Source of the DNA: an uncultured Prevotella sp.
Lineage (GTDB): Bacteria; Bacteroidota; Bacteroidia; Bacteroidales; Bacteroidaceae
NCBI GenBank assembly: GCA_946403845.1
Contig: CAMJBL010000019.1
Span: 1-42,495, forward strand
Direction: 5' to 3'
Length of the DNA stretch: 42,495 nt
Made by a program: the position numbers and the translations under genes. The notes under the pieces were generated by a model. That model saw only the letters and a list, made by a program, of their open reading frames with translations. It made no database searches and was not told where the DNA came from. Positions 16,805 to 23,833 of this stretch are shown piece by piece. Position 1 is the first letter of the stretch; each line of letters starts with the position of its first letter.

Positions 16805-16836
16805 GTTAATATTTCATAAAAGATCTCATAAAGTAT

Positions 16837-16861
16837 AAAGCTCAAAGCCCAAAGTTCAAAG
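16837..16861 (-). repeat. Degenerate CTTTGAA/CTTTGGG/CTTTGAG tract
   Basis: Read on the minus strand this is three to four degenerate copies of the 7-base CTTTGaR unit seen at 11272-11334. It lies just upstream of the rpsA -7 element. Confidence 0.55.
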
Positions 16862-16869
16862 AAAAGCAG

Positions 16870-16877
16870 TACCTTTG
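16870..16877 (+). promoter_or_regulatory. -7 promoter element for rpsA
   Basis: TACCTTTG, about 144 bases before the start codon; no TTTG at the standard upstream distance. It would produce the long structured leader described separately. Confidence 0.55.
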
Positions 16878-16887
16878 CAGCCGCTTT

Positions 16888-17010
16888 GTCCCCCATAGGG
16901 GGAAATAGGGGTCGGAACAGGCGCTTGCTCCTATCGATTATTAACCCTTTAAAGATGGTCTGATAAACGTCTGTTCAGACCCTGCCCCGACAAAAAACGA
17001 GGGGCAACAA
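16888..17010 (+). promoter_or_regulatory. Structured 5' leader of rpsA, possible S1 autoregulatory site
   Basis: Visible helices: CCCCC/GGGGG at 16890-16902 with a 3-base loop; ATAGG/CCTAT at 16905-16934; GGTCTGA/TCAGACC at 16957-16981; and TGCCCC/GGGGCA at 16983-17006, ending 14 bases before the ATG. The last two are adjacent and flank AU-rich single-stranded stretches. S1 represses its own translation in other bacteria, so a similar control is plausible here. Confidence 0.5.
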
Positions 17011-17020
17011 AAATAACATT

Positions 17021-18805
17021 ATGTCAGAATTAACAAAGAACGTTAAGCCGCTCGACGACTTCAATTGGGAAGAGTTCGAGAATGGTACGAGTGCCAACAT
17101 CAGCAAGGAAGAACTTGACAAGGCTTACGACGAAACCCTGAACAAGGTAGCCGACCATCAGGTAGTTGACGGTAAGGTCATCTCTGTTGACAAGAAGGAA
17201 GTTGTTGTCAACATCGGTTACAAGAGCGACGGTATCATCCCCGCTTCAGAATTCCGCTACAACCCCGACCTGAAGATCGGTGACGTGGTAGAAGTTTATG
17301 TTGAGAGTGCAGAAGACAAGAAGGGTCAGCTGATTCTCTCTCACAAGAAAGCACGTCTGAGCAAGTCTTGGGATCGTGTTAACGCTGCCCTTGACGCTGA
17401 GGAGGTGGTTCAGGGTTACATCAAGTGCCGCACGAAGGGTGGTATGATTGTCGATGTATTCGGCATCGAGGCCTTCCTGCCTGGTTCACAGATTGACGTT
17501 CATCCCATACGCGACTACGATCAGTTCGTTGGAAAGACGATGGAATTCAAGATCGTGAAGATCAATCAGGAGTTCCGCAATGTCGTTGTTTCTCACAAGG
17601 CTCTCATTGAGCAGGAGCTTGAGGCTCAGAAGAAGGAGATCATCGGTAAGCTTGAGAAGGGTCAGATACTCGAGGGTACTGTTAAGAATATCACCTCTTA
17701 CGGTGTATTCGTTGACCTCGGTGGTGTTGACGGACTCATCCACATCACAGACCTTTCTTGGGGCCGCGTAGACGATCCTCACAAGGTAGTAGAGCTCGAT
17801 CAGAAGATCAATGTCGTTATTCTTGACTTCGACGATGAGAAGAAGCGTATCGCCCTCGGTCTGAAGCAGCTCACTCCGCATCCTTGGGATGCTCTGGATG
17901 CTGACCTCAAGGTTGGTGACCACGTGAAGGGTAAGGTTGTCGTTCTGGCCGACTACGGTGCATTCGTTGAGATCCAGCCCGGTGTTGAGGGTCTGATCCA
18001 CGTTTCTGAGATGTCTTGGAGCCAGCACCTGCGTTCAGCTCAGGAGTTCCTGAAGGTTGGCGAAGAGGTAGAGGCAGTAATCCTGACCCTCGACCGCGAC
18101 GAGCGCAAGATGTCTCTGGGTATCAAGCAGCTCCGCGAGGATCCCTGGGAGGCTATCGAGACCAAGTATCCTGTTGGCAGCAAGCACACCGCCAAGGTTC
18201 GCAACTTCACCAACTTCGGTGTATTTGTAGAGCTCGAGGAGGGTGTAGACGGTCTGATCCACATCAGCGACCTCTCTTGGACCAAGAAGGTAAAGCATCC
18301 TTCAGAGTTCACTCAGGTAGGTGCTGAGATCGAGGTGATCGTTCTCGACATCGACAAGGAGAACCGTCGTCTGTCTCTCGGCCACAAGCAGCTCGAAGAT
18401 AATCCTTGGGATGTATTCGAGGCTAAGTACACTGTTGGCTCTATCCACGAGGGTAAGATTATCGAGCTCCTCGAGAAGGGTGCCGTTGTACAGCTCGACG
18501 AGGATGTTGAGGGCTTTGCTACTCCGAAGCACCTGCAGAAGGAGGATGGCTCACAGGCTCAGGCTGGTGAGACACTCGAGTTCAAGGTGATCGAGTTCAA
18601 CAAGGACAGCAAGCGCATCATCCTTTCTCACAGCCGTACCTTCGAGGATCCCGCTCGTGAGGAGAAGAAGGCCGCTGCCAAGAAGGCTCCCCGTGCCAAG
18701 AAGGAAGAGGCTCCGAAGGTTGAGAACGTTGCAGCCAGCACCACACTTGGTGACCTCGACGTACTTGCTCAGCTGAAAGCTCAGATGGAAAAGAAAGGTG
18801 AATAA
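17021..18805 (+). CDS. rpsA: 30S ribosomal protein S1
   Basis: Ribosomal protein that binds mRNA leaders during initiation. The 594-residue chain contains six S1/OB-fold repeats. The last four are clear, with recurring motifs such as KNITSYGVFVDLGGVDGLIH, VVLADYGAFVEIQPGVEGLI and VRNFTNFGVFVELEEGVDGL; the first two are more divergent. The C-terminal tail is Lys/Ala/Glu-rich and basic (about 545-575). The N-terminus MSELTKNVKPLDDFNWEEF is typical of Bacteroidales S1. Codon use is strongly biased. The gene follows a long structured leader and ends at the terminator 18827-18859. Identification is firm. Confidence 0.95.
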   Translation: MSELTKNVKPLDDFNWEEFENGTSANISKEELDKAYDETLNKVADHQVVDGKVISVDKKEVVVNIGYKSDGIIPASEFRYNPDLKIGDVVEVYVESAEDKKGQLILSHKKARLSKSWDRVNAALDAEEVVQGYIKCRTKGGMIVDVFGIEAFLPGSQIDVHPIRDYDQFVGKTMEFKIVKINQEFRNVVVSHKALIEQELEAQKKEIIGKLEKGQILEGTVKNITSYGVFVDLGGVDGLIHITDLSWGRVDDPHKVVELDQKINVVILDFDDEKKRIALGLKQLTPHPWDALDADLKVGDHVKGKVVVLADYGAFVEIQPGVEGLIHVSEMSWSQHLRSAQEFLKVGEEVEAVILTLDRDERKMSLGIKQLREDPWEAIETKYPVGSKHTAKVRNFTNFGVFVELEEGVDGLIHISDLSWTKKVKHPSEFTQVGAEIEVIVLDIDKENRRLSLGHKQLEDNPWDVFEAKYTVGSIHEGKIIELLEKGAVVQLDEDVEGFATPKHLQKEDGSQAQAGETLEFKVIEFNKDSKRIILSHSRTFEDPAREEKKAAAKKAPRAKKEEAPKVENVAASTTLGDLDVLAQLKAQMEKKGE

Positions 18806-18826
18806 TCCCTTTTCCATTATATAAAT

Positions 18827-18859
18827 AAAGAGGTCAGGATGATTCCTGGCCTCTTTTTA
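18827..18859. terminator. Terminator between rpsA and the convergent MltF-like gene
   Basis: AAAGAGGTCAGG pairs with CCTGGCCTCTTT (one G-U pair) around ATGATT, followed by TTTAT; the minus strand also ends in a U-rich run. It lies between convergent genes and ends two bases before the stop codon of the minus-strand gene. Confidence 0.85.
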
Positions 18860-18860
18860 T

Positions 18861-19985
18861 TTAAATATCGTATTTGCTTTTGCGCTTGTCAGCCTTTCGC
18901 GGTTGGCTGGGATGGAAACCCATGTGTGGCGATTTGACACCCATATACCCCTGATGGCGCTGGCGGATCTTTGCCACATAATCCACGGTTTCCGAACCAC
19001 GCATATAACCATGCTTGACAATCGGGTCGTTATAATATTGGGGAGAAGCCAACTTCAAGACATAATCAGACACCTCACGCCAGACATGCGGATTCTTACC
19101 ATCGCGCTTTGCCAACGCCATCGCATCACGGATATGATGAATACCACCATTATAACTGGCCAGCACAAAATTGGTACGTTCCACCCGGCTTCTGATATCT
19201 GAGAACTTTCCTTCTAACTGTCCCAGATATTTGGCGGCTGCAGCGATGTTCTGCTCTGGGTCATACATCTTATCACGAGGCAATCCCAAAAGATCGGCCG
19301 TTGCCGGCATAATCTGCATCAGTCCTTTGGCACCGGCAAAAGAAACGGCCTTGGGATCGAAAGTCGACTCCTGATAGCACTGGGCAGCCATCAGGCGCCA
19401 GTCCCAACGAATCGTCTGTGAATACTGCTGGAAATAATGATCATAATGAGAGATAATACCACCGTTCTTATCCAACATCGGCGAGAATACTCTACGCTTG
19501 ACGCGCTGAACGGTCAACTGTCGCGTTTCCTCCTTCTTTACCTCATCCACCATTTCCGGCTTGTACCAAGCTTTCAATTCTTCTGCCAGAAGGGGCTTAT
19601 CCGACTTTACCTCCAGGTGTCCAGGTGTCGGCCAGGCAACGATATCTATCTCGTTCTCAGCAAGTTGCTTAACAAGCTCTGAAGAATCCCTGCACACCTC
19701 CACCCGGACTCTCACACCCAACTTATCGGCCAGATGCTGCACCAGAAGATACTGAATTCCAAGAGACTTGCCATGATAGTCATAGTAGGTTTGCGGACCG
19801 CTGATCGTTGCCAGGATCAACTCCCCACCCTGCTGTATCTCATGAAGGTCGAAACCCTCAGTCACTTCAACAGAATCGAGCACTTCGCCCCAGGGTGTAA
19901 CGATATGCTCCTGCTTCTTTTCAGTGCAGGAGACAAGCAGCAGGGCTGCAAACAAAGGGGTTAATCGAACTATTCTGCGTTTCAA
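18861..19985 (-). CDS. MltF-like lytic transglycosylase lipoprotein
   Basis: Predicted outer-membrane lipoprotein that cleaves peptidoglycan glycan strands. With a TTG start at 19985 it has 374 residues: a signal peptide (KRRIVRLTPLFAALLLVSC) with lipobox Cys, a periplasmic-binding-protein-like domain (about 40-140, KSLGIQYLLVQHLADKLGVRV, ENEIDIVAW), and an SLT catalytic domain with the acid Glu in CYQESTFDPKAVS, followed by GAKGLMQIMPATA and ASYNGG. This order is that of MltF. The frame is open upstream to an ATG at 20033, but that region contains a full promoter (TTTG-N21-TACCTTTG at 19994-20026), so translation most likely begins at TTG 19985, only a few bases after the predicted transcription start. 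Confidence 0.85.
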   Translation of the reverse strand: MKRRIVRLTPLFAALLLVSCTEKKQEHIVTPWGEVLDSVEVTEGFDLHEIQQGGELILATISGPQTYYDYHGKSLGIQYLLVQHLADKLGVRVRVEVCRDSSELVKQLAENEIDIVAWPTPGHLEVKSDKPLLAEELKAWYKPEMVDEVKKEETRQLTVQRVKRRVFSPMLDKNGGIISHYDHYFQQYSQTIRWDWRLMAAQCYQESTFDPKAVSFAGAKGLMQIMPATADLLGLPRDKMYDPEQNIAAAAKYLGQLEGKFSDIRSRVERTNFVLASYNGGIHHIRDAMALAKRDGKNPHVWREVSDYVLKLASPQYYNDPIVKHGYMRGSETVDYVAKIRQRHQGYMGVKSPHMGFHPSQPRKADKRKSKYDI

Positions 19986-19993
19986 ATCGTTGC

Positions 19994-20026
19994 AAAGGTA
20001 CTCATTTTTCGGAACAAAGACCAAAA
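19994..20026 (-). promoter_or_regulatory. Bacteroidetes-type promoter for the MltF-like gene
   Basis: On the minus strand TTTG (20026-20023), 21-base spacer, TACCTTTG (20001-19994). Transcription would begin near 19987-19991, almost at the TTG start codon. Confidence 0.7.
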
Positions 20027-20074
20027 GAAACATAAAAATCTCATGTTCTTATGTTCTTTTGTCTAAAAATTGTG

Positions 20075-20082
20075 TAACTTTG
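20075..20082 (+). promoter_or_regulatory. -7 promoter element for the his operon
   Basis: TAACTTTG, 36 bases before the hisG ATG. No TTTG at the usual 19-21 base distance. The short leader contains no visible His-rich leader peptide or attenuator. Confidence 0.55.
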
Positions 20083-20118
20083 CACCCGAATTAAGAGTAA
20101 TTAGACTTTAACGTAAGT

Positions 20119-20970
20119 ATGTTAAGAATCGCAGTACAGTCAAAAGGCCGTCTTTTCGAAGATACGATGAATCTGCTCGCAGAGGCGGACATCAAAGTCA
20201 GTGCCAGCAAACGCACCCTGTTGGTGCAGTCAAATAACTTCCCCTTGGAGGTACTTTATCTCCGCGACGACGATATTCCTCAAAGTGTAGCTTCGGGCGT
20301 AGCAGATATCGGCATTGTAGGCGAGAACGAGTTTGTGGAACGCGGTGAGGATGCCGACATCATCTCACGTTTGGGATTCTCCAAGTGCCGTTTGTCGTTG
20401 GCCATCCCCAAAGAGATCGACTATCAGGGTCCCGAGTGGTTCAATGGCAAGAAGATTGCCACCAGCTATCCGCATATCCTGAAGATGTTCCTCGACAAAA
20501 AGGGCATCAAGGCGGAAATACACGTCATTACAGGAAGTGTCGAAATCAGTCCGGGCATCGGACTGGCTGATGGCATCTTCGATATTGTCAGCAGCGGATC
20601 AACCCTCGTCAGCAATAATCTGCGTGAGGTGGAGATTGTCATGCAGAGCGAAGCCCTCCTTATTGGCAACAAGCAACTTTCTCAGGAAAAACGTGAAATC
20701 CTGGAGCAGATGCTCTTCCGCTTCAAGGCTGTGAAAGATGCTGAAGACAAGAAATATGTCCGTATGAATGCACCCAAGGCACGCCTTCAGGAGATTATCG
20801 ACGTGCTGCCAGGCTTGAAGAGTCCCACCATCATTCCTTTGGCTGACGATGAGTGGTGCTCTGTTCACACGGTATTAGACCAGAAGCAGTTCTGGGATAT
20901 CATTGGCAAGCTAAAGGAAATGGGTGCGCAGGGCATCCTCGTCACACCGATTGAAAAAATGATTCTATGA
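20119..20970 (+). CDS. hisG: ATP phosphoribosyltransferase (long form)
   Basis: First enzyme of histidine synthesis, joining ATP and PRPP. The 283-residue protein is the long form with a C-terminal ACT-like regulatory domain (about 210-283, ending in GAQGILVTPIEKMIL), so it should be feedback-inhibited by histidine and needs no HisZ. Catalytic-core motifs include IAVQSKGRLFEDTMNLL, GVADIGIVGENEFVE and the PRPP-binding GLADGIFDIVSSGSTLVSNNL. Its stop overlaps hisD by 4 bases (ATGA). First gene of a three-gene his cluster. Confidence 0.96.
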   Translation: MLRIAVQSKGRLFEDTMNLLAEADIKVSASKRTLLVQSNNFPLEVLYLRDDDIPQSVASGVADIGIVGENEFVERGEDADIISRLGFSKCRLSLAIPKEIDYQGPEWFNGKKIATSYPHILKMFLDKKGIKAEIHVITGSVEISPGIGLADGIFDIVSSGSTLVSNNLREVEIVMQSEALLIGNKQLSQEKREILEQMLFRFKAVKDAEDKKYVRMNAPKARLQEIIDVLPGLKSPTIIPLADDEWCSVHTVLDQKQFWDIIGKLKEMGAQGILVTPIEKMIL

Positions 20971-22259
20971 ATATAATCAGATATCCGGAAAAGAGCGAAT
21001 GGGCGAAGATTGTGGAGCGTCCGCGACTGGATGTGTCACAATTAAACGAGACGGTGGCCTCTGTATTGGCAGATGTCCGTCAGCGAGGCGACGAGGCAGT
21101 GAAAGGCTATGAACTGAAATTCGACCATGTAGACCTTCCATCGCTCGAAGTCACGAAAAGCGAGATCGACGAGGCAGAGAAACTGGTAAGCAAAGACCTG
21201 AAGGAAGCCATTCAGTTGGCTCACGCCAACATCAAGACCTTCCATGAGTCACAGCGTTTTCGTTCGAAGAAGGTAGAGACACAGCCTGGTGTCACTTGTT
21301 GGCAGAAGAGCGTACCCATCGAGAAGGTAGGTCTTTATATCCCTGGCGGTACTGCCCCACTCTTCTCTACTGTCCTGATGCTGGCTACCCCAGCCAAAAT
21401 CGCCGGATGTAAGGAGATTGTGCTCTGCACTCCCCCGAATCGCGAAGGCAAGGTGAATCCCGCCATTCTGATGGCAGCCCGGATTGCTGGTGTGAGCAAG
21501 ATTTTCAAGGCCGGAGGTGTGCAGGCCATCGGTGCGATGGCTTACGGCACAGAGAGCATTCCCAAAGTCTACAAGATATTCGGACCTGGCAACCAGTATG
21601 TGATGGCTGCCAAGCAACAGGTCAGTATCCACGATGTCGGTATCGACATGCCGGCAGGCCCTTCTGAGGTCTGTGTGATAGCCGACGATACCGCCAATGC
21701 CGAATTTGTTGCTGCCGACCTGTTGTCACAAGCTGAACATGGTGTAGACTCGCAGGTATTCCTGATTACCATCTCGAATAAGTTCATCGACGAGGTACAG
21801 AAAGAGTTAGGCAAGCAGTTGGAGGCACTTCCTCGCAAGGCAATTGCCCAGAAGGCGCTCGAAAACAGTATGTTGGTATTGGTATCGGATATGCGTGAGG
21901 CCATCGATCTGTCGAATACCTATGCCCCAGAGCATCTGGTCATCCAGACCGAAGACTATGAGGATGTGGCTTCGAAAGTCATCAATGCCGGTAGCGTATT
22001 CCTCGGACAATATGCCTGTGAGAGTGCTGGCGACTATGCCAGTGGCACCAATCACACCCTGCCTACCCATGGCTATGCAACGACCTACAATGGCGTTAAT
22101 CTCGACAGCTATTGCCGTAAGGTCACCTTCCAGCACTTAACGGCAGAGGGTGTGCGTCAGATTGGCCATGCCGTAGAGCTCATGGCAGAGGCCGAACAAC
22201 TCGATGCCCACAAGAATGCCATGACCGTTCGCATCAATAGCTTAAAGGAAAAGAAATAG
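20967..22259 (+). CDS. hisD: Histidinol dehydrogenase
   Basis: Catalyses the final two NAD+-dependent oxidations from L-histidinol to L-histidine. The 430-residue length and motifs are standard: VGLYIPGGTAPLFSTVLMLATPAKIAGC, KIFGPGNQYVMAAKQQ, DMPAGPSEVCVIAD, LLSQAEHGVDSQ with the zinc-ligand Gln/His, TYAPEHLVIQTED and SAGDYASGTNHTLPT. The start overlaps hisG. A 33-base repeat-bearing spacer separates it from hisC. Confidence 0.97.
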   Translation: MNIIRYPEKSEWAKIVERPRLDVSQLNETVASVLADVRQRGDEAVKGYELKFDHVDLPSLEVTKSEIDEAEKLVSKDLKEAIQLAHANIKTFHESQRFRSKKVETQPGVTCWQKSVPIEKVGLYIPGGTAPLFSTVLMLATPAKIAGCKEIVLCTPPNREGKVNPAILMAARIAGVSKIFKAGGVQAIGAMAYGTESIPKVYKIFGPGNQYVMAAKQQVSIHDVGIDMPAGPSEVCVIADDTANAEFVAADLLSQAEHGVDSQVFLITISNKFIDEVQKELGKQLEALPRKAIAQKALENSMLVLVSDMREAIDLSNTYAPEHLVIQTEDYEDVASKVINAGSVFLGQYACESAGDYASGTNHTLPTHGYATTYNGVNLDSYCRKVTFQHLTAEGVRQIGHAVELMAEAEQLDAHKNAMTVRINSLKEKK

Positions 22260-22292
22260 TTTCAGATTATTCAGAATATTCAGATTACTTCG
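22260..22292. repeat. Short repeat in the hisD-hisC spacer (TCAGATTAT type)
   Basis: Three copies of a 9-base unit (tcagattat, tcagaatat, tcagattac) occupy the spacer. Read in one frame they encode Ser-Asp/Glu-Tyr triplets; a related unit is translated near the N-terminus of the lysozyme-like gene at about 9535-9580. Confidence 0.6.
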
Positions 22293-23330
22293 ATGAAACC
22301 TTTACAAGAACTGACACGTCCGAACATTTGGAGCCTGGCACCCTACAGCAGCGCCCGCAACGAATATGCCGGTCGCGAGGCCCATGTGTTCCTCGATGCC
22401 AACGAAAATCCATATAACGCCCCCTACAACCGCTATCCCGACCCCCTGCAGCTCGAACTAAAGGAAGTCCTGTCGCATGTAAAGGGCGTTCCCGCAGGCA
22501 ACATCTTTCTCGGCAACGGCAGCGACGAGCCCATCGATCTGGTTTACCGGTGTTTCTGCTGCCCTGGCATCGACAATGTGGTAGCCATCGAACCCACCTA
22601 CGGCATGTATAAGGTCTGCGCCGACATCAACGATACAGAATATCGTCCAGTGCTACTGGACGAAAACTACCAGATCACAGCCGATAGGCTGTTATCTGCC
22701 ACCGATGAGCACACAAAACTCATCTGGCTCTGTTCGCCCAATAATCCAACCGGCAATAATCTCCAACGTGAAGAGATTGTGAAGGTGATTGAGACTTTCG
22801 AAGGCATTGTGATCGTCGACGAGGCCTATAGTGACTTCTCGTCACAGAAACCCTTGCGCTCAGAACTCTCCAAATACCCCAACCTCATTGTGCTCAATAC
22901 GATGTCGAAGGCATGGGGATGCGCAGCCATCCGCCTGGGCATGGCCTTTGCTTCAGAAGAGATCATCAGCATCTTCAATAAGGTGAAATATCCCTATAAT
23001 GTCAATCAACTGACGCAGCAGCAGGCGCTTGAAGCGCTCAAAGACCCCTTCGAAGTCGACAAATGGGTGAAGCTCCTGTTGGAAGAGCGTTCCCGCATGA
23101 TCGACGCCTTTAAGTTACTGCCTATCTGCGAGAAGGTATTCCCCACCGATGCCAATTTCTTCCTAGCACAGATGACAGATGCCGTCAAGATCTACAACTA
23201 TCTGGTCGACAAGGGCATCATCGTGCGTAACCGCCATCGCGTACAGCTCTGTCAGAACTGCCTTCGTATTACTATCGGCACCAAGACAGAAAACGGAGAG
23301 CTGATTGCAGCCCTCCGCCAGTATCAATAA
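22293..23330 (+). CDS. hisC: Histidinol-phosphate aminotransferase
   Basis: PLP-dependent class I/II aminotransferase that converts imidazole-acetol phosphate and glutamate to histidinol phosphate. The 345-residue protein has [17 protein letters not shown], the substrate/PLP motif [33 protein letters not shown] and the PLP-Lys motif [15 protein letters not shown], plus the C-terminal Arg segment IIVRNRH...NCLRITIGT. It is the third his gene. In other Bacteroidales I recall hisB following; here a terminator ends the unit at once. Confidence 0.96.
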   Translation: MKPLQELTRPNIWSLAPYSSARNEYAGREAHVFLDANENPYNAPYNRYPDPLQLELKEVLSHVKGVPAGNIFLGNGSDEPIDLVYRCFCCPGIDNVVAIEPTYGMYKVCADINDTEYRPVLLDENYQITADRLLSATDEHTKLIWLCSPNNPTGNNLQREEIVKVIETFEGIVIVDEAYSDFSSQKPLRSELSKYPNLIVLNTMSKAWGCAAIRLGMAFASEEIISIFNKVKYPYNVNQLTQQQALEALKDPFEVDKWVKLLLEERSRMIDAFKLLPICEKVFPTDANFFLAQMTDAVKIYNYLVDKGIIVRNRHRVQLCQNCLRITIGTKTENGELIAALRQYQ

Positions 23331-23333
23331 TTT

Positions 23334-23362
23334 AAAAGCCCTCACTCACATGAGGGCTTTTT
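23334..23362. terminator. Bidirectional terminator between hisC and the Lys/Ala-rich gene
   Basis: AAAAGCCCTCA pairs perfectly with TGAGGGCTTTT around CTCACA and is followed by T residues; A residues on the other side make it usable for the minus-strand unit as well. Confidence 0.9.
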
Positions 23363-23374
23363 CTATGACGCAAG

Positions 23375-23803
23375 CTATTTTGCTTTCTTGGCCTGTTTCT
23401 CGGCTTTGAGCATGGCCTTCGAGGCCTTGGCGGCAGCCTGTTGCGACTTGGCCTGCAGCTTCAGGTCGCCGGGATTCTGGGCAGCCTTCTCAGCGGCCTT
23501 CTGGGCTTTCTCCTGAGCCTTCTCTGCATCCTTGGCAGCCTTATTAGCCTTCTTCACGGCATTCTCGCGCTTCTGCCTTTCCTTCTCTTTTTTCTTGGCT
23601 TCCTTCTCCTTCTTCTCTACAGCCTTCTGCTGTTTCTTAGCTTCTTTCTCAGCAGCCTTCTGAGCCTTCTCAGCCTCCTTCTGGGCCTTGATAGCCTCCT
23701 GCTGAGCCTGAGCAGCTACGGGATCAGTAATTACATCTTGTGCCTGAGCGGTGAAAACACCTGCGGTGATGGTCAGTACCATCGTCAAAATGAACTTTTT
23801 CAT
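23375..23803 (-). CDS. Exported Lys/Ala/Glu-rich coiled-coil protein
   Basis: A 142-residue protein with a clear signal peptide (MKKFILTMVLTITAGVFTAQAQ) and a mature chain made almost wholly of Lys, Ala, Glu and Gln. The chain runs in heptad-like repeats (KAQKEAEKAQKAAEKEAKK and similar) and should form a long, highly charged single helix or coiled coil. A break NPGDLKL at about 110 separates two helical halves. No catalytic domain is present. It lies 30 bases downstream of the C10 protease gene in the same direction without a terminator between, so the two may be co-transcribed. Low-complexity composition prevents a family assignment. Confidence 0.75.
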   Translation of the reverse strand: MKKFILTMVLTITAGVFTAQAQDVITDPVAAQAQQEAIKAQKEAEKAQKAAEKEAKKQQKAVEKKEKEAKKKEKERQKRENAVKKANKAAKDAEKAQEKAQKAAEKAAQNPGDLKLQAKSQQAAAKASKAMLKAEKQAKKAK

Positions 23804-23833
23804 AATCTTGTTACTTTAATTAATTAATAATGT

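Larger units (their letters stand above)
16676..17020 (+). other. Intergenic region gdhA-rpsA: terminator, repeat tract, promoter and structured leader
   Basis: This 345-base gap holds no gene. In order it has a short near-repeat of the gdhA 3' end (gcatcgtgtaa recurs about 44 bases downstream), the gdhA terminator, a degenerate 7-bp repeat tract at 16837-16861, the rpsA -7 element and a leader with several stem-loops. Confidence 0.7.

Noticed and set aside
23441..23827. Leu-rich hydrophobic frame opposite the Lys/Ala-rich gene
   Set aside because: The reverse complement of Lys/Ala/Glu codons naturally reads as Leu/Ser/Phe; it only looks like a membrane protein.
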